Positions 24,920-36,900 of a stretch of 64,000 nucleotides of DNA are shown here, in pieces. The position numbers were made by a program, and so were the translations under genes. Location: NCBI RefSeq assembly GCF_001577835.2, contig NC_029519.1, positions 80,261,067-80,325,066 on the forward strand. Direction: 5' to 3'. The first letter of the stretch is position 1; the number at the start of each line of letters is the position of its first letter. The notes beneath the pieces are model-generated. The model did not search any database and was not told the DNA's origin. It saw only the letters and a list, made by a program, of their open reading frames with translations. Source of the DNA: Coturnix japonica. Taxonomy: Eukaryota > Chordata > Aves > Galliformes > Phasianidae.

Positions 24920-27900
24920 GTAAACCTTGCTTATTGTCTCCTATTCTGCCCCTAAATCATCTTGAGGGTGGAAGGAAGAAATGCTCTTGTTCTTGTGACT
25001 CACCCCTTCTGTTAGCTGTGCTACAAGGGTGGCAAACTGTAGGTGCTCATAGATGGGACCTGCATGTTTTTCCCATGGCAAACTTTGATCCTCTCTTACA
25101 GGGGCACTAACCCTTATTCCTTCCCTACATCATAGTATGTGAGCTGATTTTATAAGCCTGACATCACTGTGCAAAGTGCTCTCTCTCCTAGACTTGGGAT
25201 GTGTTGGTTGTTTCTCTGTTTGTAGTTACAGTATAAATCTATAGCGTAAAAATCCTCCAGAAAAGTAACTTACGGATGCTCCTTTATGCTCCTTATTCTC
25301 ACAGAGCCACCCACGACAGTGCCCCCCTCCACCAGGATCCCCACCAAAGTTCCTACAGCAACTCCTGATGGTGGGACGACGCCGAGAGTGAGCAGCCTCA
25401 ATGTTAGCTCTCCGATGACCACTTCTACCCCGGTATCGGAGCTGCCTACAACCACAGCCACCAGCATCTCCCCCAGTGCCTCCACTGCCAGCCTCAATGC
25501 CTCCACTCCAGGTATATCTATGCCCACCTCTGCCCCTGTGGCCATCTCACTGCCACCCAACGTGACACCGCCTGCCCCGCACACTGCACTGCCCAGCACG
25601 GAAGCAGAGACGACCGAGAGGAACGTCAGCGCGACGGTGACGACGCAAGAGACCTCTTCTGCATCCCACAATGGTAGGTGTAATGCGCATAGAGTCACAG
25701 AATCACAGAACTGGGGGGGGGTTGGAGGGACCTCTGGTGTTGCCACAGTCCAACCTATCCCCCAGAACAGGTTCCTCACAGCAGGTTGCTCAGGGAGGCA
25801 TCCAGGCAGGTTTTGAGTATCTCCAGAGAAGAGCCCACCACCTCCCTGGGCAGTTTGTGCCCACATTGTTCTTTCTTGTGCTCAGATGGAATTCTTTACT
25901 TAGAGAGCAGTAAGGCCCTGCACTGCTACCCATAGAGCTGTGGGTGCCCCATCCCTGGAGGTGCTCAGGCTGGGTTTGATGGGTCCTGGGCAGCTGGAGC
26001 TGGTGGGGAGATGTCCCTGCACTTGCCATGGGCTGGAACTGGATGGGCTGTAGGGCCCCTCCCAACCCACACCATTCTGTGATTCTATGAATCTATGAAA
26101 GCAGCAGCTTCGTGCCAAGATGTTGGGTGTACCAGATTGTACAATCTCGTTCCGCTTCTGTCACAGACTAATTTCACTGCCTTTTGTGGTTTCTTGGATC
26201 CACAATACAGGACTGGCACCCAGGCTTCAGGTGCAGGTTGAAAAGTTGGTCTTCAACAGGTTTGCAATAGTAATGAATGACTTTGGGATGCTGATCAGCT
26301 ACCGAGCTTCAGAGTGCTGCTCCACAGAGCAGTTATTTGCACTTTGGCACCAGCCGTGGGCTCAAGTCATGCTTTTTAGCACTGCACCAGCACAGAGACA
26401 AGAAAGCAGTCCCTGTCGTGACAGATTTAAGGCTTAGACTAGAGGTGACCAACCAAAGGTGAGATCTAACTCCTGAAGAGGTGGCATTGCTCAGACTGTT
26501 CCATGCACTGGAATGTTGCATTTCCCAGAAGATCCAATAACACTTATGTTAGCAGTTTTTATCCCTTACCTTGGGCTGTTTTAATCTGTCAGTGATTCGG
26601 ATGAGCAGTTGTCCATATGGTCACCCTGCTGTGACCCTCCCGGCACATCAGAGAGGTGACCGCTGGGCTTGTCGAGTTTGGGGTGATCTCAGCTCCCCTT
26701 CACATCTGTGAGCTGAGTGCACCCTTTTCCTTTGGGCATTCTTTGTCTTCGCTGCTGGCGTTGAGATCGAGGCTGAAGGACATTCACGGCCCATAGAACA
26801 CTGCTGAACTCATCCAATTTGCTTCTCAGCCCCAAAGCCCTCAAGACATTTTCTGACTTGGTTACTCCTTGTGTGCTGTGATGAGTTGGCCATGGCAGCA
26901 GGAAGGCTTCTCTCTTGCTGTCAGTCCCTAAAACAAATGCCCAAGCTGATTCTTGCTTTATTTCAAGTAATTTGTCAAGGCGCAAAATGAGTTTTAGGGC
27001 TGCCTTTTCCATTCATCTTAATGGGAAATTTGGAAAGCAGTCATCAAAGCTTTAATTGCTTCTCAGTGGATGGAAAAGGAGAAAAATAGCAAATGTTTCT
27101 CCCAGCGGCTCACAGACCCACAAGTCAAGCCGTTCATGCTTCTCTTTCTAATCAGTAAAGCTACGAACATGCCTTCCATCCCTTTTTCCCTGTGACTGAG
27201 TGAAAGCTGAAACTCATCTCCATATCATGGCTTCGGGAGCTGATATTTTAATAAAGCGATCTGCAAGGAGACGCTGACAGTTACTACATTTGTTGCTATT
27301 TCAGTCTTTGATCCTCACTTAGGAAGATGTGTATTTCCTGGTTGCTAAGAGACCTCTGTTTTCTTTTTCTGCAGGTAACTCTGACAGAAGAGGTAAGAGA
27401 TTTGTATTTCATTACTCTTTATTCAAGCCCTAAGTAAAGGCATTTCCAGAAGCATTCTGCTATTAGACAGCTCTCCTTATCACACGCTTTCAAAACGGCT
27501 TTTACAAAGCGTATCAAGCTCTTTAGAAGAGGCATATTGATATGGTAATAAGAGTTGGGCTCCTGCTTTTCAAAAACAAACAATTCAGCACCGATTTGTA
27601 TATATCCTATATGAGATCCGAGGAGTCCCTGCTGCACTCACTGGATGTATCAGTGCTGCCTTCTGCAGGGCTGGATGCTCAAGAAACGTCCTTCTCCTTT
27701 TTTGCTTCTGAATTGTCTTTATTGACCGTGACTTACCCTGTTTGATCAGGACCCGTTCTGCAAACAATGTGAATACTTGTCATTCTCATTAATTTCATTG
27801 GCAAGAAGTAGCAGAAATCCATTTCTGGTAATATAATAGCACTTACACTCATTTTTCCATCTCTGATTCAATGACTGAGTTCTGAGAACCAGCGTTGCTA

Positions 27901-30900
27901 ACAGAATATTTGCAATTACTCATTGCTTTAGCAGCATAGGAGCCAACAGACCAACAGCAGGGCAGCCTGTTTGCTTTCTGAGTGTTGTCATCGTTGTCCT
28001 GATGGCGTTTCAGCTTTGTTCACTCCATGGCAGTCCAACTCACTCTGCTTTTTCCTGGAGTCAGGTGGAAATTGGTGCTTTGTCGTTCTTTCATGACACC
28101 ACCGAACTCTTGTGTTGTCTGCAGGTCCTTCCCCGTCCGTTTTTAGCCTTGTAGGAGCTCATAGGATTTTGGCCTTATAGGACATCTGTAAATGAATTGC
28201 AAATGAAAATGGAGACAGCTCCTGCCAAGCTCAGTGACTTAACCCAAACTGCAGTGTCTGTTGTGGCTTCTTTTTCTACCTCCCAAGTTCTACTGGGAAG
28301 GAGATCCAGCAAGAAACCAAGTGGAGGCTTTGTAATGAATCTGGTCCTGTGGGCTCTTGACAAATCATAGAATCATTAAGGTTGGAAAAGACCTCTAAGA
28401 TCATCAAGTCCAGCCCCAACCCATCCCCACCATGACCATAACTATGACACTCAATGCCACGTCTCCACAGTTCATACCTCCAGGATGGTGACTCCGCCAC
28501 CTCCTTGGTCAGCTGTGCCAGGGACAGAAATGTGTTCAGATGAATTTCTTTTTCACTGCTGGGTTTGGGGGTGATGCAGATGGAAAGAACAAAGACTGGG
28601 AGAGGTGGTTTTTTTATGGTTTGCATCAGTAAGTCGCCGCCTTCGCATCACTGTGCATACGTCAGATCTTTTGTTCAGAGTCACTTTTCTAGAGCTCCTG
28701 ATTGCAGGGTGTGCGAGATGATGGAAAATGAAAATACCCCATCATATTTCATCTGGAAATATGCCCTTTAGGGCCATTTTCCTGTCTGTTAGTGTGGCTT
28801 GTCTTCCAGCTGCATCTGGGTGATGTGCTTGCTCCAAGCACTGCTGCTCTGAGCCCGGGGGCAGGTAACAAATAGCTGGCTGTAAGCATGGGAACACTTC
28901 ATCCGGCCAATCCAAATGTGTTTGCAAGAAATTGTGTGCTGCTGAATGCCCTTGAGAAGTATCTGAAAGCAGACAACAAAGCAAGCTAAAGCAGGGAATG
29001 CTTGCTGGCCTCAAGGTGCAGAGGGCGCTCACGAAGGGTTGTCTCCAACCACCTTCTGTCTGGGTGCAGTGTGTGCAGTGGGAGCAAAGCCCAAGCAGGA
29101 GCCCAAGGCTGTGGCTTTGCTCAGACACTGCGTAGTGATGCAGCAGATGGACAGGCAGCAGTAACCTCGAGCCTCCAGCAAACCTCAGCCATGGGCTGAA
29201 CACAGAGTCAGGATGTAGTGTGGAAATGCTGCCTTCTTGCTGGGCATGGAGCTGGCAGAAAAACCATGGCTGTCTTAATGGGATCTTTCCAGCAGACAGC
29301 TCTTAGCAAAGATCGGGGTATTATAACTGCTGTTGACAGCTTTTAATCTAATCTCAGCGTGCTCCCTTAGGTCACATATCTGTCTTCACCAAACCATAGA
29401 ATCATTAAGGTTGGAAAAGCCCACTGAGGTCATCCAGTCCAACCAGACAATGCAACCCTATGGAACAAGTGGGTTATTTTAAAAGCTGGATCTGTAGAGG
29501 AATGGCCAAGTGACGGCACTGGGTGGTTTTGGATAGATGTTGGTAGCAGTTACCCACATCCTTCTTTCTTTGTTGCAGATGAGACTCCAATTATCGCCGT
29601 GATGGTGGCCCTGTCCTCCCTCCTAGTCATAGTATTTATTATTATTGTGCTGTACATGTTAAGGTAAGAAGGGCTTTCATGCTGACATATTTGACTGGAT
29701 GTTTAGCTGAAGGACCGGGTGCTCTCCATTATGAGCTTTTTGTTCTGTTTCCTAAGCTATTCAAGCCTGACACAGGGAACGTTATAAAAAGAAATCTGTG
29801 AGGATAATGAAAATTATACTTGGGGTTATTTCATAACTGTTGTTTATTCGTTTCAGTATAAATCTATTCCTTCTCTGTTCAGTTAGTGAAAGAGTGACAC
29901 TGAGAAGGATGGATTAACCAAAGTCCTGCCTGTGCAGATAGGAGCAGGCAAAGTGTCATTCCAATGCTCAGGTTGATGGATTGAGGAACCTGGTAAAGCT
30001 GCACAGAACACTCCAGCCATAAGATCCTCTGCGTTATTCCTTCATTCCCATTGCAATGTTAAACATGACCCAGTGCCCATGGGCAGCCTTGGGTACCAAA
30101 GCAGTGCATTGTGGAAGCAGGCTCGTCCCAGCAGAGCCACGCAGGGCATTGGGTGCTGCAGCTGGTTGGACACACAGGGTGATGTAGCAGCTGGAACTGC
30201 AGCACAACAGAACCTTTCTAAGACAACATGTTAAAAACCCAAACATCTGGGCTGCTCCAAACGATGCCTTCAATAAACCCAGCTCCTGAGCGCACGTCTG
30301 CTCAGCTGGAAGAGAGTGTTTATTCACCTGCAGTAAACATTTTAATTTACTCAATGTTTTGATGATTAAATAATTAAAAGGGGGAAAAAAAACCCAACAG
30401 CAATTTCCTTAGCTGTGGTGGAAACATTGCCTTCGTCTCTTGGCTCGGGGCCCGTCTCGCAGCACTGAACCTTAGGAGGGTTTGCTATTCCAGAAGGTAA
30501 CCTGGCATCTCAATGGCCAACTCCTGACTTTCTCAGTGCCCTTTTCTTCTTTAGGTTCAAGAAATACAAGCAAGCAGGGAGTCACTCCAACTCCTTCCGC
30601 CTGCCCAACGGCCGGACAGATGATGCAGGTAAGGCATGACACGGGGACAGAGGTGCAAATGAATCACCATAGAATCATTAAGGTTAGCAAATATCATCAG
30701 GTCCAACCATCAACCCATTACCACCACATTTACTAAACCACATCCCTTGCAAACCATGCCATGTGCTTGCACATCAAGCATTCTTCAGAATAGACTATTA
30801 GCCCATTAATAATGGATTATTTTAGTTGCTTCCCCCCCCCTTTCCATTTGCAATCATACAAAATCATGTGAAATCATCAGAAAACAGAGCTTTGTAGAAG

Positions 30901-33900
30901 AGCCCCTGGGCTGAGCACTGATCCCAGATCAGTGACAGCACCCAATTCTCCTTTTAAATTAGGATAACAGCTGAATAAAACTCTTGTGAAGTTCTTCACG
31001 TTGACTGCAGGCACCAAATTAACACAGTGGAGATAAAGCTGGGAACGCATTGTTTTTTCCTTATGAAAACCTTGAAAGATAGACAAAAAGTACAAGTGCA
31101 GTTAAAAAGTCTTGTGCCAGCCTGCTGTAATGTGCTTGTGTTCTATAAGAGCTGAAGAGGACCCTCAGTGTCTCGGAGGTGGCCTCAGTGATCCTTATGG
31201 ATCCTTTCCAGCTCAGGCTGTTCTACCATTCTCTGTGTCAGACTCAGTTCAGATCCTTTTTCACAGCTTCTTCCATATTAACCACACACGTACAAGGGAG
31301 CACTAATTGAAAATCAGCCATGTTTTCTCATGCTGGCAGCTAAAACCTTCCCTACCCAAGTTTTATATTGCTGTAAGCTAAGGTGTTAACTTCATAAACC
31401 CTCGGTTGTGTTGATCTAACCCCTCCTGTGGCCTTTCTTGGCTTCGCTGGCATCGCTCAGCAGAAACCAAACACAGCAGCTATCTTTACTGCATCCACCT
31501 GGGAGCTATGGCGTGGTCATTGTGCCAGACTTCCCAAGTTAATGAGGGAATTCAGAGTCTTCATTATTAAATGGTTTGGGTTGGAAGGGGACCTTAAAGC
31601 CCATATGGTTCCAACCTCCTGCCAAGAGGGGACACCTTCCACTGACCAGGTGCCCAAAGCCCCATCCAACCTGGCCCTGAGCATCTCCAGGGGTGGAGCA
31701 CCCACAGCTCCTCTAGGCAGCAAAACCAGAGCCTCATCTCCTTCCTAAGATCTCAGCTACATCCCCCTTCTTTTAGTTTAAAGCCATTGCCCCGTGTTCT
31801 GTTGCTACAGACTCTGGTTTCATCCCCCAGAACTGCTGACTTGATCCTCATTTCAGCATCCTGGCTCTATGACAGAGCAATGCTCAACTCCAGGCTGCTA
31901 ATAGAGTTCCAGGTTATCACAGCACCCCCCAAATTTTCATGCACAGCCCTAAAAGAGGAGCAGGGACAGCCAAGTGTTCCTAGTCATGGTGTGCCCACAG
32001 TGTGGGAGCTCTGTGAGGGTCGGTGCTGGATGCACAGAGGAACATATAGGCACAACTCTGACCCCTGTGTGTCATTGCAGAGCCCCAGAGCATGCCGCTG
32101 CTCGCCAGGTCCCCCAGCACCAACAGGAAATACCCACCTCTGCCCGTCGACAAGCTGGAGGAGGAGATCAACCGCCGCATGGCAGATGACAACAAGCTCT
32201 TCCGAGAAGAGTTCAACGTGAGTATCTTTGTTTCTCCTTCTCTCCTGCAACACAAGGGATGGGTGGGAGTAAGGAGGTTGTTTGTTCCATTTCATTCCAG
32301 TGGACACAACCAAGCCGGTACAGAGTGGTGTTCATCTTTCAGACCGATACAGAGGTTCCTCGGTTACTCTGCAGAGCAATGGGTGTTTATTGCAGGGTGG
32401 GCAGTGATTATCTGCAGCCATGGAGCGATTTCATGGCTGATGAGATGAAGAGGATGATGGAGAGAGAATTGAACAGCTCGGTCTTCTTTTCCTTAAATCA
32501 CACAGCTCGAGCAGGCTGCTATCAGTGTAAAGCTTATGACACACAGCAGAAGAATTCTGGTCTCATTTTGTAGAACAGCGGAGACAAAACAGCTGGTACA
32601 TCAAAGGCGAAGCCACTTGGAGATTTGTACATATTTATTGCAAAGCACACAAAGAGGTTTTCGCCCTCGTAACTGGTCTCTAGAATCTCTTGTTGCCTGC
32701 GTCCCACCCAGCTGCTCTCAGCTTTGCTAGCAAGCAGCATCATGGGGTTACATTCTTCTGTGTCCAGGAGGCCTTGGGATAGAGGAGCTCTGATAGAGTT
32801 TCCCTGTGTGCTGGTTTCCTCCCAGGTAGAGCCTTCCCTCCTCCTCCTTCTCCTCCTCCTCCTCAGGGCTATGACACAAACACTGCCAACATGAATTGCT
32901 GGTAAAGCTGTGTCCTGGCGTATAAACAGCTCTACTTATGTGAATGAGCTGTTAACTTTGAAACTGAATGATGACCACTTAGAGGGCAACAGCTGGCCTT
33001 CAGCACTGATGAGTTTCGGCAGTAATTCAGATACTGTCATTACCCCACATCACTGCATCATCTCTTCTGAGAGGTCTGAAACTTCTTCCTGATGCTGCTG
33101 AGCTCTTTGACTTCTTGTGATGCTGAACCTGGCATGGTTTCATTTTGCCAGTGCAGAAATAGAAGTGATGAGGCAGGGGACAAAGCTAACTACTGGCTGG
33201 AGTGTCACAGCGTATTACCTAGGAGCTGGGCTAACTGGATTCCCCATTGGCCTAATTGATGAAAGAAAATCCACTGCTGGTCTGATTGCACTGCAGGTGC
33301 TGTCTGCAAATACACTAAACCTTAGGTGCAAGGTGTGATAAGCTGATAGCAGGACTGTGACAAGATTAAAAAAGAAAACACAGTCGACTTCCCCCAGCTG
33401 TCACACAACCTGATACCCTGCGTGTCAGAGGAGGCTGTGAGCCCATGAAACCAAATCCGAGTGCTGAATAACAGGGGAAGTGATCACTTGGGTTATAAAT
33501 CCTGGATCCTGGGTTGCATGTTGTCGTGCCAGCTGGAGGAAGCAACCCATGCCATCCTCCTGGCTATTACAGGGTCACATTGCAAGTGATTCCAGCACCC
33601 CCAGTTGGAGGTCCCCAATGCTGCTGGAAGGACAGCAGATCCCTGCTGGGGGTGCTGGGGGAAGGATGATGCAGCTCCATCCCAGCCCTGCAGGTGCTGG
33701 GCAGTGGAGTTTTGGAGCAGGGGGGGTTTGGTTGGGTTACACAGTTAGTATTGCTGGTAATGGAGGAAATGTCAGCAGGAGCCTCCCTGTAAGCTTTCAA
33801 AACCCTGTACTGCTGGGTTTTGTGTTGGAGGCTTTGCTGCCACCTCGTGTTTGTGGGTCCAGGGGCTTGGGATATTGCATCTGAGAAGGGATCTGCTCTC

Positions 33901-36900
33901 TGGTACAGCCTGGGCTGTTCAGATTATCACACTGAGCTGGGTCGGGACATGGAGCAGCACAGGAATGATTGTGACAGAAGTGGGTCAGGGGGACTCATCC
34001 TTATGCATGAAAATATCACATAAAACCCCCTTATTTGTCTTTTTTGCCATTACAGGCTCTCCCAGCGTGTCCCATTCAGGCCACGTGTGAAGCTGCTTCC
34101 AAGGAGGAGAACAAGGAGAAAAACCGCTATGTGAATATTTTGCCCTGTAGGTATTAGTGGGGCTGGGGGCTGAGGGAGGGCACTGCCAGGGTGGGCTCAT
34201 CCAGAGGGGCTGCAGCATCTGCATTAGCCTTAGGTGCACACTAGGGAATCCCTGCAGCTGTGAGCTGCCAGGACGATGTGGAAAATGAAGCAGATGGGAA
34301 ATGCAGAACTTCCCCGTGCAAGGAAGGTCCATCATCTCCCTGGCTTTGAGCATGGAAGGATTTCAGGGCACTTGTGTATGCTGGGAACCCTCTAAGCCTG
34401 GGCTCCGCTCCAGAAACTCAGCTCAGCTCTGTGGGGCTTTGGTTTTAATGCAGAATTGTCATCTTTCTCCAGATGATCATTCCAGGGTTCACCTGACTCC
34501 TGTTGAAGGGGTTCCCGACTCTGACTACATTAACGCCTCCTTCATTAATGTAAGTGCCTATCGTGTTTGAGTGACTGCCTCCCCTAAAAGCGAGGCTTGG
34601 CTGTGTGTGTGGCCTTTATGGGGTGTAACTTTAGTCTGGAAGAAGCCAAAAGGACACAGTCCAGCAACTGAAGTACAAGGCAGAGGGCTGGGACTAATAA
34701 ATTCTGGCCGTAGCCCCACCATGCTTAGTCCCATCTCTTTACACCTCTCTTTTTTGCCACTTCTACGACCATGAAAAGCTCTCAGACTCCTCAGGGTGCT
34801 GCAAAGCCAAACCTCAGCTGTTTGGGAAAGTGTTTGGAACCATTCCGGGAGGAACAGAGGATTTCTGATTAATGGCTGATGAGTCCTGTGGCTGATTAAT
34901 CACCGGTACTTCCCAGCTTGCAGGGCTGGACATGTGAAGGACATGGGGAAAAAAAAATGAAGCAACACAGTTAAAATGCCCTTCAAGATAATTCTGCCCT
35001 ACTCTGCTCCTTGGAGGCAGCAGGATTTGTGCATTTGCCAATGGCTTTTGTTAATGAACCGATTGATTTCTGAGAGGGAGAGAATGTAGCCCAACTTTTC
35101 CCTTTTGTCTAATGTTAACTTTATAGCATTCATCTGAATGCAAAATGCATTGTAGTAATTTAGTGTCCTGTCTTTTGGGTGATGTGCTCTGTCCACAAGG
35201 CACAGAGGGGAGCTGCTGACATAGCCCACATCAGTGTTAGAGCAAGAAGGGTGATATGAAGAAGTTGACTTTGAGAGAGATGGAGGAACATGAAGAAAAG
35301 CAAGACCCCAAAGGGTGTTTTTTTTTCACTTTCTTCAGCACTAAATATATAAGCCATTAGGAAACAATCTGTATAATCCACTGTGGGTTCAACAGCCTGA
35401 ACTCTTAAAGATTAATGCTGATTTTCACATGATCCCAGCAGAAAGGCACTGAGCTGCCACCTCATCCATGCTTTGGAGCAGCAGCTGATAAATTACATGA
35501 GTGTAGGCAGCGCAACACTTCATGACCCTTAGAAAAAAGACTGGCCTTTCATTTGTCTTCCTTTTTCTCCATAGGGGTACCAAGAGAAAAACAAGTTCAT
35601 TGCTGCACAAGGTAAATGCTCAGTTATTTTAGTAGCTCTGCCCTATTGGATTTGGGTCCTTCTGCTCTATGAAACCGCAGATAACCCCAATACGGTGCTG
35701 TGTGATAGACTCTGGGCAAGTCATTGCAAGAATGATTTGTTCCTACTGGATGTGCTGGGGAAGGACAAGAAGCCCAGTCTTTACAATCCCCATTGCTGGA
35801 TGGTGTCAAAGGGATTCTTCCATCCTCCCAGCCCCAAACCCTCATCCTCCCCCCAAGCTACAGTTGCAGGTGGCTGTGATCTCTCAAAATGCAGCTAGCT
35901 GGCTGCTTAATTAAATTTCCTTAATAAAGCTGAGAAATCATTTATGTCAGAGCAAGCACCACGCTGATCCAATTTCATTATGCTCCTTCTTAACCCTTCG
36001 CTTTTAAGAATCTGGGCTTGTGTCCTTGGAGAGAGACTCAGCTGTAATCATCTTCACAGGGGTGGCAGGACTGTTAGCTACAAGAGTCAGAGCCTTCCCA
36101 AGCTCAGCTGCCCTCAGGCAGAGCATCACCGTTGTGCGTGCAGCTTTCCCTGCTGAAACTGAGATGCCCAGGCATGGGAGCTTCTCTAATCCCAGCTTTT
36201 ATTTGTGAGTTGGATTCGCTGCACCTGCCTGTTGCCAGCCACTGCCACAGAGATCACAGCTCTCATGCCTCGATGCAGCCACCCTGTTCTCCCAGCTCTG
36301 ACTGGAGAAGGAAGGCTGCAGCTCATCAGCAGTACCAGGCTGGGGTGAAGCTTTGGCTCCGTTTTCTTCCTGGCTCACCCTTAGCCTGGGGCTTGGCAGG
36401 GGATGTCGGGGTGAGTCAGCTCCTTGTCTGGCAGGCAGTGAGAGCTATTCCTGTGCCATATTGAAATAGGATCCTGTGGTTAAAGCACAAGGCTCGGGGG
36501 CAGGACTTGTGCATGCTATTTGTGACAGCCACAGTTTCCCAGTGTGACCTTGGGCAAGTCGTTTCCATGCTCTGTTTGTCTGGTTTCCCCTTCTTGGGCT
36601 AAAAATGGAATTCCTGATCATAAAAAAAGTATCCAGTCCTTTAAAAAAACAACAACAACAAAAAAAAAACCCTGCTGTTGTGTGATATAATTGTTCTCTG
36701 GGTTCCCAGACACCCAAGGAGCATCCTGTGCTGACATCTATCGGCAAAAAGTGTGCTACACTCCATACACTGCAATGGGTTTTAGTCCCACTGCTTGCGG
36801 AGTTGCTGCCCCTTCCTAACCGTGATGCATCCGTTTCCCTTAGGACCAAAAGAAGAAACGGTGAATGACTTTTGGAGAATGATTTGGGAGCAAAACACAG

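Noticed and set aside
25270-25866. A 198-codon minus-strand open frame opposite the PTPRA ectodomain exon.
   Set aside because: Mirror of the Thr/Pro-rich sense frame; it crosses an exon-intron border and a CR1 element and matches no family.
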